Assembly (NCBI GenBank): GCA_018714185.1
Contig: DVNT01000052.1
Location: forward strand, 1-64,000
DNA length: 64,000 nucleotides
Direction: 5' to 3'
Source of the DNA: Candidatus Aphodousia gallistercoris
Lineage (GTDB): Bacteria; Pseudomonadota; Gammaproteobacteria; Burkholderiales; Burkholderiaceae_F
Below, piece after piece: positions 50,815 through 59,198 of this stretch; position 1 is the first letter of the stretch, and each line of letters starts with the position of its first letter. The notes beneath the pieces were generated by a model. It had not been told where the DNA came from, searched no databases, and was given only the letters and a program-made list of their open reading frames with translations. The position numbers and the translations under genes were made by a program.

Positions 50815-51735
50815 CTAAAAACGCGGCTTGAGAGTGGGATGCTCAAAAGTGCTCATCACCACGTAACCTTTTTCGGTCTTCAAATGGACATTGGCCCCCA
50901 CCGGCAGCGTAATCTTCACGGGCGAGTGGCCGAAAGGCAGCCCCATGAGCATCGGAACGTTCGGGACGCGTCCGCGCAAAAAGCCGAGCATGTCCTTAAA
51001 GAGAAAGTCGTTGTCTCTCGGGTGCGCCGGATCGGCGTCACGGAAATCCCCGAAGAGAATAATCTGCTGCTTTTGCAGGACGCCGGCCATCGCCAGTTGC
51101 ATCAAGTTGCGGTCGATGCGATAGGCGCGGTCGTTGCAGTCTTCCAAAAACAAAATGCCGCCTTCAATATCGGGAAAATAAGGCGTGCCCAAGAGCGAAA
51201 CCAACATCGACAGGTTACCGCCCCAGAGCGTACCTTGGATATTGAGATCCGGTGCCTCCTTGCACGGGAAGGAGGCAACCCACTCTTCTTTAAAGAGGGC
51301 ATTGTAAAAGCTTTGTTCGGTGGCAAATTGAAGCTCATCGGCAAAGTCTGAGCCGTTCGGCCCCTGGTAGCTTACTTTGCCCGTCTTGGCGAGATAGGCT
51401 AACGTAAAGGCCGTGAAATCGGAAAAACCGCAAAAGACGGGACTGCGTTCGGCAATACGGCCGAAGTCAATGCGGTCAAGAATTCTGGACAGACCATAGC
51501 CGCCGCGTATCGGCAACACCAAATCGATTTCCGGATCGCAAGCGATGCTCATCAAACCTTGCACGCGCTCGTCTTCAGTGCCGGCAAATTGCTTCACGTT
51601 CTTAAACACCGTATCGTGAAGAACAACCTGAGCTCCTCGGTCGGTAAAGTACAGCTTGGCGAGCGCCGGCGTCGAAATATCGATAACGGCGCGCGAGGGG
51701 GCGCAAAAGCCCACACGGATCGGATACTTAGGCAT
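50815..51735 (-). CDS. ldcA: LD-carboxypeptidase (peptidase family S66)
   Basis: The 306-residue enzyme removes D-Ala from tetrapeptides during murein recycling in the cytoplasm. The family marks are LPIRGGYGLSRIL, the nucleophile Ser105 in FCGFSDFTA, Glu near 198 (FLEDCNDR) and His near 280 (LPFGHSPVKI). MccF-like peptidases share the fold, so antibiotic-peptide cleavage is an alternative. Its start lies inside the end of tadA (eight-base overlap). Confidence 0.9.
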   Translation of the reverse strand: MPKYPIRVGFCAPSRAVIDISTPALAKLYFTDRGAQVVLHDTVFKNVKQFAGTEDERVQGLMSIACDPEIDLVLPIRGGYGLSRILDRIDFGRIAERSPVFCGFSDFTAFTLAYLAKTGKVSYQGPNGSDFADELQFATEQSFYNALFKEEWVASFPCKEAPDLNIQGTLWGGNLSMLVSLLGTPYFPDIEGGILFLEDCNDRAYRIDRNLMQLAMAGVLQKQQIILFGDFRDADPAHPRDNDFLFKDMLGFLRGRVPNVPMLMGLPFGHSPVKITLPVGANVHLKTEKGYVVMSTFEHPTLKPRF

Positions 51736-52591
51736 CTTTACGTTGCTCCCTGAAGAATTGGGTTAAGAGTTCGGCACATTCCTTAGCGAGAATGCCGCCC
51801 TCGACTTGCGTCTTGTACGTGAGGCCGCCGGTGCTTTGAAGGTCAAAGGAGCCGCCGTAAGCACCGGTTTTTTTGTCATGGGCGCCGTAAACCACCCGGT
51901 CAATGCGGGCGTGGGAAATCAGTCCGGCGCACATTGCGCAAGGTTCAAGCGTCACGTAAAGCGTGCAGCCGGTCAAGCGGTAATTTTCCTCGGCATGGGC
52001 AGCCTGCCGGATAGCAATGACTTCGGCATGGGCGCTCGGGTCATGCTGGCCGATACAAGAATTTTTTCCGACACCGATGATCTCCCCGTCTTTAACAATC
52101 ACGCAGCCGACAGGCACTTCGCCGTTGCGCATGGCTTCTTTGGCAAATTCCAAAGCTTCATTCATAAACTGGGCGTCGCGGCCGTTATTTTGGCGTCGCC
52201 GGGAATTGATCTCGCGGTTTCGCTGCTGGAGGGCTTTTTGCATGACCGCGCGCAAGGTGGCCCGTTTTTCCTTCTCGCGCGAAACCGCCTCATCCAAATC
52301 CTCGCGGCTATAACGGTCCTTGCCGTTCTTTCGGTACCCCACCGTCGCTTCGAAAATTAAGCCTTTGCGCAGCGCTTGCAGTAGCAGTGTCACGGGGCGC
52401 TCGTCCAACCAATCACCGGCGTTTTGCAAAAATTCACCGGCCTTTTCCAAGGCGGTGGAAGCCGTAATCAGGTCATTGGGTAGATAAGTCAAAAATGCCT
52501 CGAGCACCTTGTAAAGATCCTCGGGATCGTGGCGCTCCAAGGAGGCGAGCGTGCTGCCTTTGCGAATCGTCAATTCTATAAAACGTTGCAC
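51728..52591 (-). CDS. tadA: tRNA adenosine deaminase TadA with a 140-residue N-terminal extension
   Basis: The 287-residue product ends in a full TadA domain (from about 135). It has zinc motifs SAHAEVIAIRQ and LEPCAMCAGL and the tRNA-binding HDKKTGAYGGSFDL. TadA makes inosine at the wobble base of tRNA-Arg. The N-terminal part (QRFIELTIRKGSTLASLE to KALQQRNREINSRRR) is not recognised; it looks helical and charged. It reads through in one frame. The start is GTG 52591 with GGAGG five bases upstream; the TTG at 52603 lacks a site. First gene of tadA-ldcA-kinase. Confidence 0.88.
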   Translation of the reverse strand: MQRFIELTIRKGSTLASLERHDPEDLYKVLEAFLTYLPNDLITASTALEKAGEFLQNAGDWLDERPVTLLLQALRKGLIFEATVGYRKNGKDRYSREDLDEAVSREKEKRATLRAVMQKALQQRNREINSRRRQNNGRDAQFMNEALEFAKEAMRNGEVPVGCVIVKDGEIIGVGKNSCIGQHDPSAHAEVIAIRQAAHAEENYRLTGCTLYVTLEPCAMCAGLISHARIDRVVYGAHDKKTGAYGGSFDLQSTGGLTYKTQVEGGILAKECAELLTQFFREQRKDA

Positions 52592-52789
52592 CGTACCCTC
52601 CAATAGTAAATCTTTCGTATTTTAACGATTTTGCATGCCTTTCGAAAAAGACTCATGCGCTTATAACACCAAGCCAAGGCTCGATGCCTGCCTGCTGATA
52701 AGCAAATCGGATGAGTTTGTTGCGAATATTCGCCCTGCACTCCGGCCTAAACGTTTAGAATGATTAAAAACTGCAGTACTCATCAATAT

Positions 52790-53203
52790 ATGAAACGCTC
52801 TCAATTATTCCCTCTGATAGCCCTGCTCGCCTCGACCGGCACCTTTGCCGGCCAATACGGAGACGAACTGGGGCGGTGCCTGGTGCAAAATGCCGGCCAA
52901 TCCGATACAAAAATTTTGACTCAATGGGCCTTTGTCACGGTGGGGCAAACGCAAGCCGCTCGGGAAATCGTTACCATTTCCCCGACCGTTTACGATAAAG
53001 TGACCTCGCAAGCGCAACGCGTGGTTTTGCGCTTACTCGGCAAAGACTGCGCGGCGCAAGCGCTCAAGGCAACGCTCAATGAAGGCAAGGACGGCATTCC
53101 GAACGGCATTAAATATGCCGTGGGCTTTCACTTAACCGAGGAAATGAGTTCTCAAACCATTGATGCGCTCATCTCAAAGTTAACGCAACTGAAAACGCCG
53201 TAA
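52790..53203 (+). CDS. Small exported protein of unknown function
   Basis: The 137-residue product has a signal peptide (MKRSQLFPLIALLASTGTFA). The mature part has two cysteines, in GRCLVQNAGQ and GKDCAAQALK, which may form a disulfide. No known domain was recognised. An earlier ATG at 52760 would hide the signal sequence; TAGAAT at 52756 may be the -10 element, which also favours the later start. There is no clear Shine-Dalgarno. Confidence 0.65.
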   Translation: MKRSQLFPLIALLASTGTFAGQYGDELGRCLVQNAGQSDTKILTQWAFVTVGQTQAAREIVTISPTVYDKVTSQAQRVVLRLLGKDCAAQALKATLNEGKDGIPNGIKYAVGFHLTEEMSSQTIDALISKLTQLKTP

Positions 53204-53251
53204 CGAACCGATATCTTTTTCTGATTCTGCAACTATTTCATGGAGGCAACC

Positions 53252-54688
53252 GTGCGCGACGAATTTTATTGGTTAGGCCAAATTAACAAGGCCACCATCA
53301 TTAGCAATACGGCCGAAGGGCTATTAGAGGAACCCTTGGCACGAAAGGCCGCCCGCGCCGTCCAAGCGGTGATCGATAGCGGCAGCGACCCCGCCAACCG
53401 CGTCAAACGCGTGATCGATTTTGAGCCGAAGATGATTGCGGCCGCGGGCAGCAACGATGTAACCGTGATCCACATCGGCCGCTCCAGCCAAGACATGCAT
53501 TCGACATTTCGTGCCGCGATTATGCGCGACAATGTGCTTGAAGTTGCAAAAAGTGTCGAAAGCCTCATCGAAACGCTCTTAGCGATGGCGCGCAACCACC
53601 GCGACACCGTGATGCCTTCTTACACCAACGGCGTTGCTGCCCAGCCCACCTCGTTTGCCCACTATCTGCTCGGATACGCCGAAGGCCTCAGGCGCGACAG
53701 AATCCGCTTGGGCGAATTTTACGTGCGGCTTAACCATTGCCCGATGGGCGCATGCGTCTTAAACGGTACGGGCTGGCCGCTTAACCGTCAAAGCATGGCA
53801 AAATTCTTGGGCTTTTCCGCTCCAACGCGAAACGCGTTCGATGCAACACAAATTTCCATGGTCGACTTGCCGATTGAGTTTGCCCAAATCCAAGCCTCGA
53901 TTGCCTTGCACGTCGGGGAAATGATCGCCGACATCATGGTGCAGTATGCCCAGCCGCGTCCCTGGATTCTGCTCTCCGAAGGAAATGGCAATACTTATGT
54001 CTCCTCGGCCATGCCCCAAAAGCGCAATCCGGGCCTTTTAATCAGCGCCCGCGGCAACGCCAGCGACGTGGTGAGCGATGCAACTGCCGTCATAACCCGC
54101 GCCCACAATGTACCTTCGGGCATGATCGACGGCAAGTCAGTCAAAGTGCACAGCGAACTCGCTCACGACACTCTCAAGATGATCGAGCGTTTCATGAAGG
54201 TACTGAATGCACTGGTGGTCAATAAGGACCGAGCATTGGAAGAGCTTAACCTCGATTGGACGGCAAGCCAGGAAATTGCCGATCGACTCATGCGTGAATA
54301 TAAGCTTCCCTTCCGTGTCGGGCACCATGTGGCCAGCGCCATGGTTAGCTATGCGCGCGCCAACGGCATTTTGCCCTTAACCTTCCCGTACGAAGAGATG
54401 AAGCGACTTTATGCGGAAACGGTCGCTAAGGAAATGCCGGGCTTTGACACAACCTGCCCGATGAGCGAAGAAGAGTTCCGGGCTTCGCTTGATCCCCGTG
54501 AAATCCTCAAGCGCCGCCAAACTTCCGGCAGCGCCAATCCCGATGAAGTCAATCGCATGCTCGAAGAAATGACGGCCGAACTGACCATTTTGAAAGAACA
54601 AACCCAGATGCGTGCCGGCGCCGTCAATCAAGCCATGGCCGATTTGGACAATCGTTTCAGCGACTTTTTTGCCTCTGAAAACCAATAG
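53252..54688 (+). CDS. Argininosuccinate-lyase-like protein with altered active site
   Basis: The 478-residue protein belongs to the fumarase/aspartase superfamily, with the signature SSAMPQKRNPG (from about 251). Further argininosuccinate-lyase segments include PMGACVLNGTGWPLNRQ. At the second conserved region argininosuccinate lyases read YTHLQ-AQP. Here it reads YTNGVAAQPT, so the catalytic His is Asn126. The region with HMNVE is replaced by SSQDMHSTF. It is thus probably a lyase or isomerase of another substrate. The start is GTG 53252 with GGAGG five bases upstream (inside the earlier ATG frame). No arginine genes are nearby. Confidence 0.8.
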   Translation: MRDEFYWLGQINKATIISNTAEGLLEEPLARKAARAVQAVIDSGSDPANRVKRVIDFEPKMIAAAGSNDVTVIHIGRSSQDMHSTFRAAIMRDNVLEVAKSVESLIETLLAMARNHRDTVMPSYTNGVAAQPTSFAHYLLGYAEGLRRDRIRLGEFYVRLNHCPMGACVLNGTGWPLNRQSMAKFLGFSAPTRNAFDATQISMVDLPIEFAQIQASIALHVGEMIADIMVQYAQPRPWILLSEGNGNTYVSSAMPQKRNPGLLISARGNASDVVSDATAVITRAHNVPSGMIDGKSVKVHSELAHDTLKMIERFMKVLNALVVNKDRALEELNLDWTASQEIADRLMREYKLPFRVGHHVASAMVSYARANGILPLTFPYEEMKRLYAETVAKEMPGFDTTCPMSEEEFRASLDPREILKRRQTSGSANPDEVNRMLEEMTAELTILKEQTQMRAGAVNQAMADLDNRFSDFFASENQ

Positions 54689-54708
54689 CCGATCGGAGTT
54701 AAAAGGCT

Positions 54709-54752
54709 GCGCGGAAAGGCCTTGTTTTACAGCCTATTCCGCGCTCTCTTTT
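54709..54752 (+). terminator. Intrinsic terminator of the lyase-like gene
   Basis: GCGCGGAA and TTCCGCGC form the outer stem, AGGC and GCCT the inner one, followed by TCTCTTTTTC. Confidence 0.85.
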
Positions 54753-54762
54753 TCATGCAGAT

Positions 54763-55476
54763 CTATTCGTTCTTGGACGCTTTGTCCGTTTTCTCCTGTC
54801 CGAAGATCCATTCAAGGAATCCGCCCTTGTTGCGGGAGCAAACCAGCACCTTGCCTTCACCCTTGAATTTCAGCAAAATCCCTTCGCCGGAAATTTGGCT
54901 ATTGACGATTTTCCCCATGAGACCGGAGCGCGAAGAATTCAAGCTTAACTCGTAATCCAGATTGGCGTCCCAAGCCACTAAATGCCCGTTGTCAACCAGC
55001 AATTTGTGCCCGGGCTTAACTTCGACCTCTCGGATGGAGCCGAAACCGGAAACCGCGATTTGACCGTGTCCGCTGGTAGCCATAACGAAAAAGCCGCCGG
55101 AGTCTCCCAAAAGGGCTCGACCGATGCTTTGGGTTTTTACTTGCAGGGATACCGTGTCGGTAGAAGCAAGAAAAGCGCCGTCGGAGAGGTAATACTGCCG
55201 CTCGCCGACATCAAGAATACGGATGTCACCCGGAATGTTGGGCGCAAGAAGCACCTCTCCGTCATCCTCGGCTTCAATATACTGCTGGAAAAACGTCTCA
55301 TCGTTGAGAAGCTTACGGGCAATGGACTTGAAAAAACCGCCTCGCGTTCTGCCCTTTAAGGTCAAGGTATCCTCCATGGACACCATGGCATTGGATTCCG
55401 ACAACACCTTGTCGCCTTTTTGCAGCCGGGCCGACAACAGCGGATCCACCCCGCCCGTCACTTCAAAATGTACCAT
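54763..55476 (-). CDS. AIM24/TIGR00266 family protein
   Basis: The 237-residue all-beta protein has the repeating AIM24 pattern: the N-terminal ARLQKGDKVLSESNAMVSM, GFFVMATSGHGQIAVSGFG and the C-terminal GLMGKIVNSQISGEGILLKF. The family is widespread and of unclear function; mitochondrial relatives affect membrane architecture. There is no signal peptide. It is single, on the minus strand. Confidence 0.88.
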   Translation of the reverse strand: MVHFEVTGGVDPLLSARLQKGDKVLSESNAMVSMEDTLTLKGRTRGGFFKSIARKLLNDETFFQQYIEAEDDGEVLLAPNIPGDIRILDVGERQYYLSDGAFLASTDTVSLQVKTQSIGRALLGDSGGFFVMATSGHGQIAVSGFGSIREVEVKPGHKLLVDNGHLVAWDANLDYELSLNSSRSGLMGKIVNSQISGEGILLKFKGEGKVLVCSRNKGGFLEWIFGQEKTDKASKNE

Positions 55477-55517
55477 GCTCTACCCTCCCATGGGCCTGTC
55501 AAATTACTTTTCCACTA

Positions 55518-55898
55518 TTATTGCACGGGCTTGGCCTCGATCACTTCAAGCTTCGGACGCTTCCAGCCCTTATCGACTTCTGCCAAAATGTCCACCAGGG
55601 CGTCTTTGTGAATGTGCGACCAATCCTTATCGTCATCTAATTCCGCCACAATGGATGAGCCCTTTTCATCGACGAACTCGTAATCGTCTTTGGTCAGTTG
55701 CTTGGTAAAGCGCCCCCGGACAGCCACCAATTGTTCATCAACGCTATTTGCCTTCACTTCATCAATCGAGACAAGCGTATCAAGCGAGAAGCCTTGCGGA
55801 CGAGCGCCGGAAGAATGAAATCCTTGGGGCGCCTGGGCTGCGGCTGACAAGGGAAGGGCTAAAGCGCACAGCAAAGCGGCAACGGTTAACTTTCTCAT
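55518..55898 (-). CDS. ygiW: YgiW/YdeI-type periplasmic OB-fold (BOF) stress protein
   Basis: The 126-residue protein has a signal peptide (MRKLTVAALLCALALPLSAA) and a BOF domain (VSIDEVKANSVDEQLVAVRG, DDYEFVDEKGSSIVAELDDD, VDILAEVDKGWKRPKLEV). YgiW-type proteins protect against cationic and oxidative stress in enterics. It lies divergent from a qseBC-like pair, exactly as ygiW lies beside qseBC in E. coli. Confidence 0.88.
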   Translation of the reverse strand: MRKLTVAALLCALALPLSAAAQAPQGFHSSGARPQGFSLDTLVSIDEVKANSVDEQLVAVRGRFTKQLTKDDYEFVDEKGSSIVAELDDDKDWSHIHKDALVDILAEVDKGWKRPKLEVIEAKPVQ

Positions 55899-56064
55899 GT
55901 TGACTCCTTTAAGCCAAGGGTTCTATAGCACGCAGTTTATTGGCCAAAACTTAGGACAAACATAGCTCGAACTGAGCTCTTCCTAATTGAGTTAACAGAC
56001 TTTTCCGTCACCGCCATTTAGCGGTAATCCCCTTTAGAATAAAAACATTCAAAGGAGAGCAAGC

Positions 56065-56745
56065 GTGAGAATACTGTTGGTTGAAGATGATCCCCTCATC
56101 GCCGAGGCCGTTAAAGCCTCCCTGAGCGACGAAACGCATGCCGTTGAGCATGTGGCCGACGGGCGCGATGCCCTGATGATGCTCTCAGTCCAGGAGTACG
56201 GCTTCGTCCTCTTGGATTTGGGCTTGCCCGGCGTTGACGGCATGACGGTCTTGAGAACGCTCAGGCAAGCACCGGCGCCGAAAAACGCCGTCCCGGTGAT
56301 TATCCTGACGGCTAGGGATGCCCTGCAAGCAAGACTTGACGGACTTGATGCCGGCGCCGATGACTACTTGGTCAAGCCCTTTCATATCAGCGAGCTTATT
56401 GCCCGAATGAGAGCCGTTCTAAGACGCAAGAATCAAGCCGTTGACAATACGCTCACCAACGGCACGATTACGCTTGATATTCAGGATAAAACAGCCGCTG
56501 TCAAGGATAATCCCAAACCCATTGCCCTTTCCCGGCGCGAGTATGCGCTTTTGGCGGCTTTGCTTGCCCGGCCCGGCGCGATTTTGTCTAAACGCAGTCT
56601 CGAGGAAAGAATCTACGAGCCGGGCGAAGAACCCGAAAGCAATGCCGTTGAATACCTCATTCACAGCCTGCGCAAAAAGCTGGGTCCCCAGGTCATCAAA
56701 AATGTACGAGGTCTCGGATGGATGGTCGACAAGTCAAGCCATTAA
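56065..56745 (+). CDS. QseB/PmrA-like OmpR-family response regulator
   Basis: The 226-residue protein has a receiver (LLVEDDPLIAEAV; Asp51 in LLDLGLPGVDG; Lys in YLVKPFHISEL) and an OmpR winged helix (LSRREYALLAALLARPGAIL, VEYLIHSLRKKLG). It starts at GTG with AAAGGAGAG upstream. It overlaps its kinase by 28 bases. Its divergent ygiW neighbour makes it a QseB-type candidate. Confidence 0.9.
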   Translation: MRILLVEDDPLIAEAVKASLSDETHAVEHVADGRDALMMLSVQEYGFVLLDLGLPGVDGMTVLRTLRQAPAPKNAVPVIILTARDALQARLDGLDAGADDYLVKPFHISELIARMRAVLRRKNQAVDNTLTNGTITLDIQDKTAAVKDNPKPIALSRREYALLAALLARPGAILSKRSLEERIYEPGEEPESNAVEYLIHSLRKKLGPQVIKNVRGLGWMVDKSSH

Positions 56746-58109
56746 AGCCCTATTCACTGGTACGGCGCTTGCTCACGTGGGGCTGTCTTTTGACCTGCGT
56801 GCTCAGCATAGCCACAGCAGGCATCGTTTTTGCCATCGCCTACGATGAAGCGCGCGACCAACAAGATGACCTGCTGGAAGAGGTCGCATGGATGCTGGCG
56901 AGACTTGAGCTATCCTCCTACAACCCTCAAGCGCTTTGGATGGGAGAAAATGATTTCGAACGCTGGTTTGAACATGAGCAGCGAAGCAACGCGATAACCC
57001 CGGCAGGCACAACCGTACTGCTTAGAACCTTGCACGATGAAGGACAAACCCTTCGCGTGGTTTTCGATAGCGACCTGCATAACGGCTCGCAGTCGCTGAG
57101 CATTGACGGCAAAGACTTCCGTATCTTTCTCATGACGCTTAGCAACGGCAAGCATATTGCCGTTGGCCAGGAAATCGAGGAGGTCGAAGAAATGGCACTC
57201 GCCGGGGCCCTCTCGGCTATCGTGCCTTTACTGGTTTTTGTCGTGATTCTTTTTATTGTGCTCGTGAGCTTATTGTGGTTAGCAATGAAACCGGTCCAGT
57301 CTTTGGAAGCCGAGCTCAAAGCCATCAAACCAGATGCTCTAAAGCCCTTAAGTCAAGAAGGGCTGCCGCGCGAGCTCTACCCCATGGTGGAATCGGTAAA
57401 CCAACTGATGAGTCGAATCCAAGAGTACCAGAAGCGCGAATCTCGCTTTACGGCTGATGCCGCCCATGAACTCAGAACGCCCTTAGCTTCGCTGTCGCTG
57501 CAATTAGAGCGACTTGAAAAAACTCCCCTTTCGCCTCAGGCGCGCGAGCAGCTGCAGCCTCTGCGCCAGTCCGTTGATCGCGCCGTACGCTTGGTGAACC
57601 AACTGCTTTCTCTAAAGCGAGCCCAGAATAACCCTGCGCCTTCCAAGGCCGAATGCAATCTTTCGCAAGTCCTTGCGAATGTATTCGAACAAATCTGGCC
57701 CGAGGCTGAAAAGAAAAATATTGAGTTGGAAGTCATTGACTTTGAACGTCTCAATCCGGACGGCACGGCCACCGTGCCGATAGCCGAAGATGAGCTTTTT
57801 GCTATCCTGCGTAATCTTTTAGAAAATGCCGTCCGCTATACGCCGCCAAACGGGCAAATTAAGGTTCGGTTGGATAACACGGCACCGTTTGAAGTAACGA
57901 TTTCCGATACCGGCCCCGGCATTGATCCCAAGGATCGGGAACGCGTTTTTGATCCGTTTTATCGGGTCTTAGGCACGACCGTAACGGGAACGGGCTTGGG
58001 ACTGGCCATTGTAAAGTCGCTTTGCGAGAAAAACCGTTTAACCATACGCTTGGATTGGACGGATGCCGAAAAAGCCCAGGGTTTATCAGTCAATCTAAAA
58101 GCACATTAG
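56718..58109 (+). CDS. QseC-like sensor histidine kinase
   Basis: The 463-residue membrane kinase has two transmembrane helices (about 15-38 and 170-195) flanking a periplasmic sensor. A HAMP segment follows, then a HisKA domain (FTADAAHELRTPLASLSL) and an ATPase domain (LLENAVRYTPPNG, DTGPGIDPKDRERVFDPFY, GTGLGLAIVKSL). GAGG lies six bases before the ATG. The periplasmic part carries no recognised ligand motif. QseC senses quinone/adrenergic-type signals in enterics; whether this one does is unknown. Confidence 0.91.
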   Translation: MDGRQVKPLKPYSLVRRLLTWGCLLTCVLSIATAGIVFAIAYDEARDQQDDLLEEVAWMLARLELSSYNPQALWMGENDFERWFEHEQRSNAITPAGTTVLLRTLHDEGQTLRVVFDSDLHNGSQSLSIDGKDFRIFLMTLSNGKHIAVGQEIEEVEEMALAGALSAIVPLLVFVVILFIVLVSLLWLAMKPVQSLEAELKAIKPDALKPLSQEGLPRELYPMVESVNQLMSRIQEYQKRESRFTADAAHELRTPLASLSLQLERLEKTPLSPQAREQLQPLRQSVDRAVRLVNQLLSLKRAQNNPAPSKAECNLSQVLANVFEQIWPEAEKKNIELEVIDFERLNPDGTATVPIAEDELFAILRNLLENAVRYTPPNGQIKVRLDNTAPFEVTISDTGPGIDPKDRERVFDPFYRVLGTTVTGTGLGLAIVKSLCEKNRLTIRLDWTDAEKAQGLSVNLKAH

Positions 58110-58185
58110 AACGCCGAGGGCTGGCAACGCTTTCAGCATTGCCGACCTCGCCTCATTCCCCGTTGTGAACGCAAGGCGCTAACGG

Positions 58186-58818
58186 CTAAATCTGGGCATA
58201 AATGAGGCCCGCACCAAATAGGCCGAACAACGTACCGGCGATTGCATCAATCCAACGGCCGGCTTTGCGATAAAGACTTCTCGGCCGGTCTAAGCCAAAC
58301 ACCGTCGCGACGAAAGCAAACCAAAGAAAGGACTCAACGACCACGAAACAAAAAAGCGCCGCCTTAGAGAGAACACTCACTTGCGGGGTAATGAAAGAGG
58401 AAAAAATACTTGCAAAATAAATGACAGCCTTCGGATTAGCTAAGTTTGTAAAAAGCCCGTACAAAAAAGGCGATCTCATAACAGGCGCTTCATGCTTTGA
58501 ACCGACTTCATGTTGCTCCGCCGGTTGGGGGCGAAGCGACGAGCGCAAAAGGCCGTAGCCCATCCAAAGCAAATAAAGGCCTCCCGCTACCGAAATAGCC
58601 CGCTGCAACCAGGCCATTTGCTCAAAAAGAATATGTAGACCCAATATCGAAATACCGGCCCAAAGAAAAATGCCGCCGGTGATGCCCAGCACACCCATCA
58701 TCGCTTTTGAACGGGACTGGCTCATGGCCGTCCGCGTCACAAAGAAAAAGTCCGGTCCCGGAGACATAAGCGCCACAAGGTGAATGAGCGCAATACTTGC
58801 AAACAAAGACAGAGACAT
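58186..58818 (-). CDS. LysE/RhtC-family amino acid exporter
   Basis: The 210-residue membrane protein has about six helices and the family motif ALMSPGPDFFFVTRTAMSQS. It also has GLFTNLANPKAVIYFASIFS and the terminal GRWIDAIAGTLFGLFGAGL. The closest pattern is RhtC (threonine efflux, 206 residues). The frame opens at TTG 58869, but ATG 58818 gives the family length. The Shine-Dalgarno is weak for both. Confidence 0.9.
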   Translation of the reverse strand: MSLSLFASIALIHLVALMSPGPDFFFVTRTAMSQSRSKAMMGVLGITGGIFLWAGISILGLHILFEQMAWLQRAISVAGGLYLLWMGYGLLRSSLRPQPAEQHEVGSKHEAPVMRSPFLYGLFTNLANPKAVIYFASIFSSFITPQVSVLSKAALFCFVVVESFLWFAFVATVFGLDRPRSLYRKAGRWIDAIAGTLFGLFGAGLIYAQI

Positions 58819-58961
58819 TGAAACGGTCTTTAACTCAAATTGAGGTAACCACTTTAGTACAACAGACAAATGGTTTTATAGAGTCAATCGCTTAGAAAAT
58901 AGAAATTTTTAGCACAGGCAGCGGCTTTCAAAGTGCTTTCTTTTTAAGGATTGGAGTGTTG

Positions 58962-59027
58962 ATGTTCTTAGGAAGAAATCCGCCGGATTCGGGAATGAAG
59001 TCGAGGTATCTAAAAGCACCTCAATGA
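58962..59027 (+). CDS. Possible 21-residue small protein
   Basis: ATG 58962 follows TTGGAGTGTTG, with GGAG five bases away. The frame gives MFLGRNPPDSGMKSRYLKAP-Q and stops. No membrane segment or family is seen. The strong ribosome site is the only support. Confidence 0.2.
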   Translation: MFLGRNPPDSGMKSRYLKAPQ

Positions 59028-59119
59028 GGAAATGCGATTTAATCCCTTGACTGCCCTTTTAAATTCCTCGATTTTTAATTGCTAGTGGTTGCAATACGTT
59101 TTCGTTGTATTCTGTCTCA

Positions 59120-59167
59120 TATTTACAAAAAAGGATTGAAAATCAAATAGTAGACTTCAATCCTTTT
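59120..59167 (-). terminator. Intrinsic terminator of guaA
   Basis: AAAAGGATTGAA pairs with TTCAATCCTTTT around 15 bases; on the minus strand TTGTAAAT follows, and on the plus strand TTCTGCTTTTT would. Probably bidirectional, 30 bases after the guaA stop. Confidence 0.7.
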
Positions 59168-59198
59168 CTGCTTTTTTCAACCCTACTCAGGTGCCTGG

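Larger units (their letters stand above)
58870..59198. other. Intergenic region between the LysE-type gene and guaA
   Basis: About 330 AT-rich bases. It contains the guaA terminator at its right end and a possible 21-codon ORF at 58962-59027 with a good ribosome site. The rest, including a T-rich stretch from 59080 to 59115, shows no recognised element. Promoters for the minus-strand LysE-type gene would lie near 58880. Confidence 0.4.
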
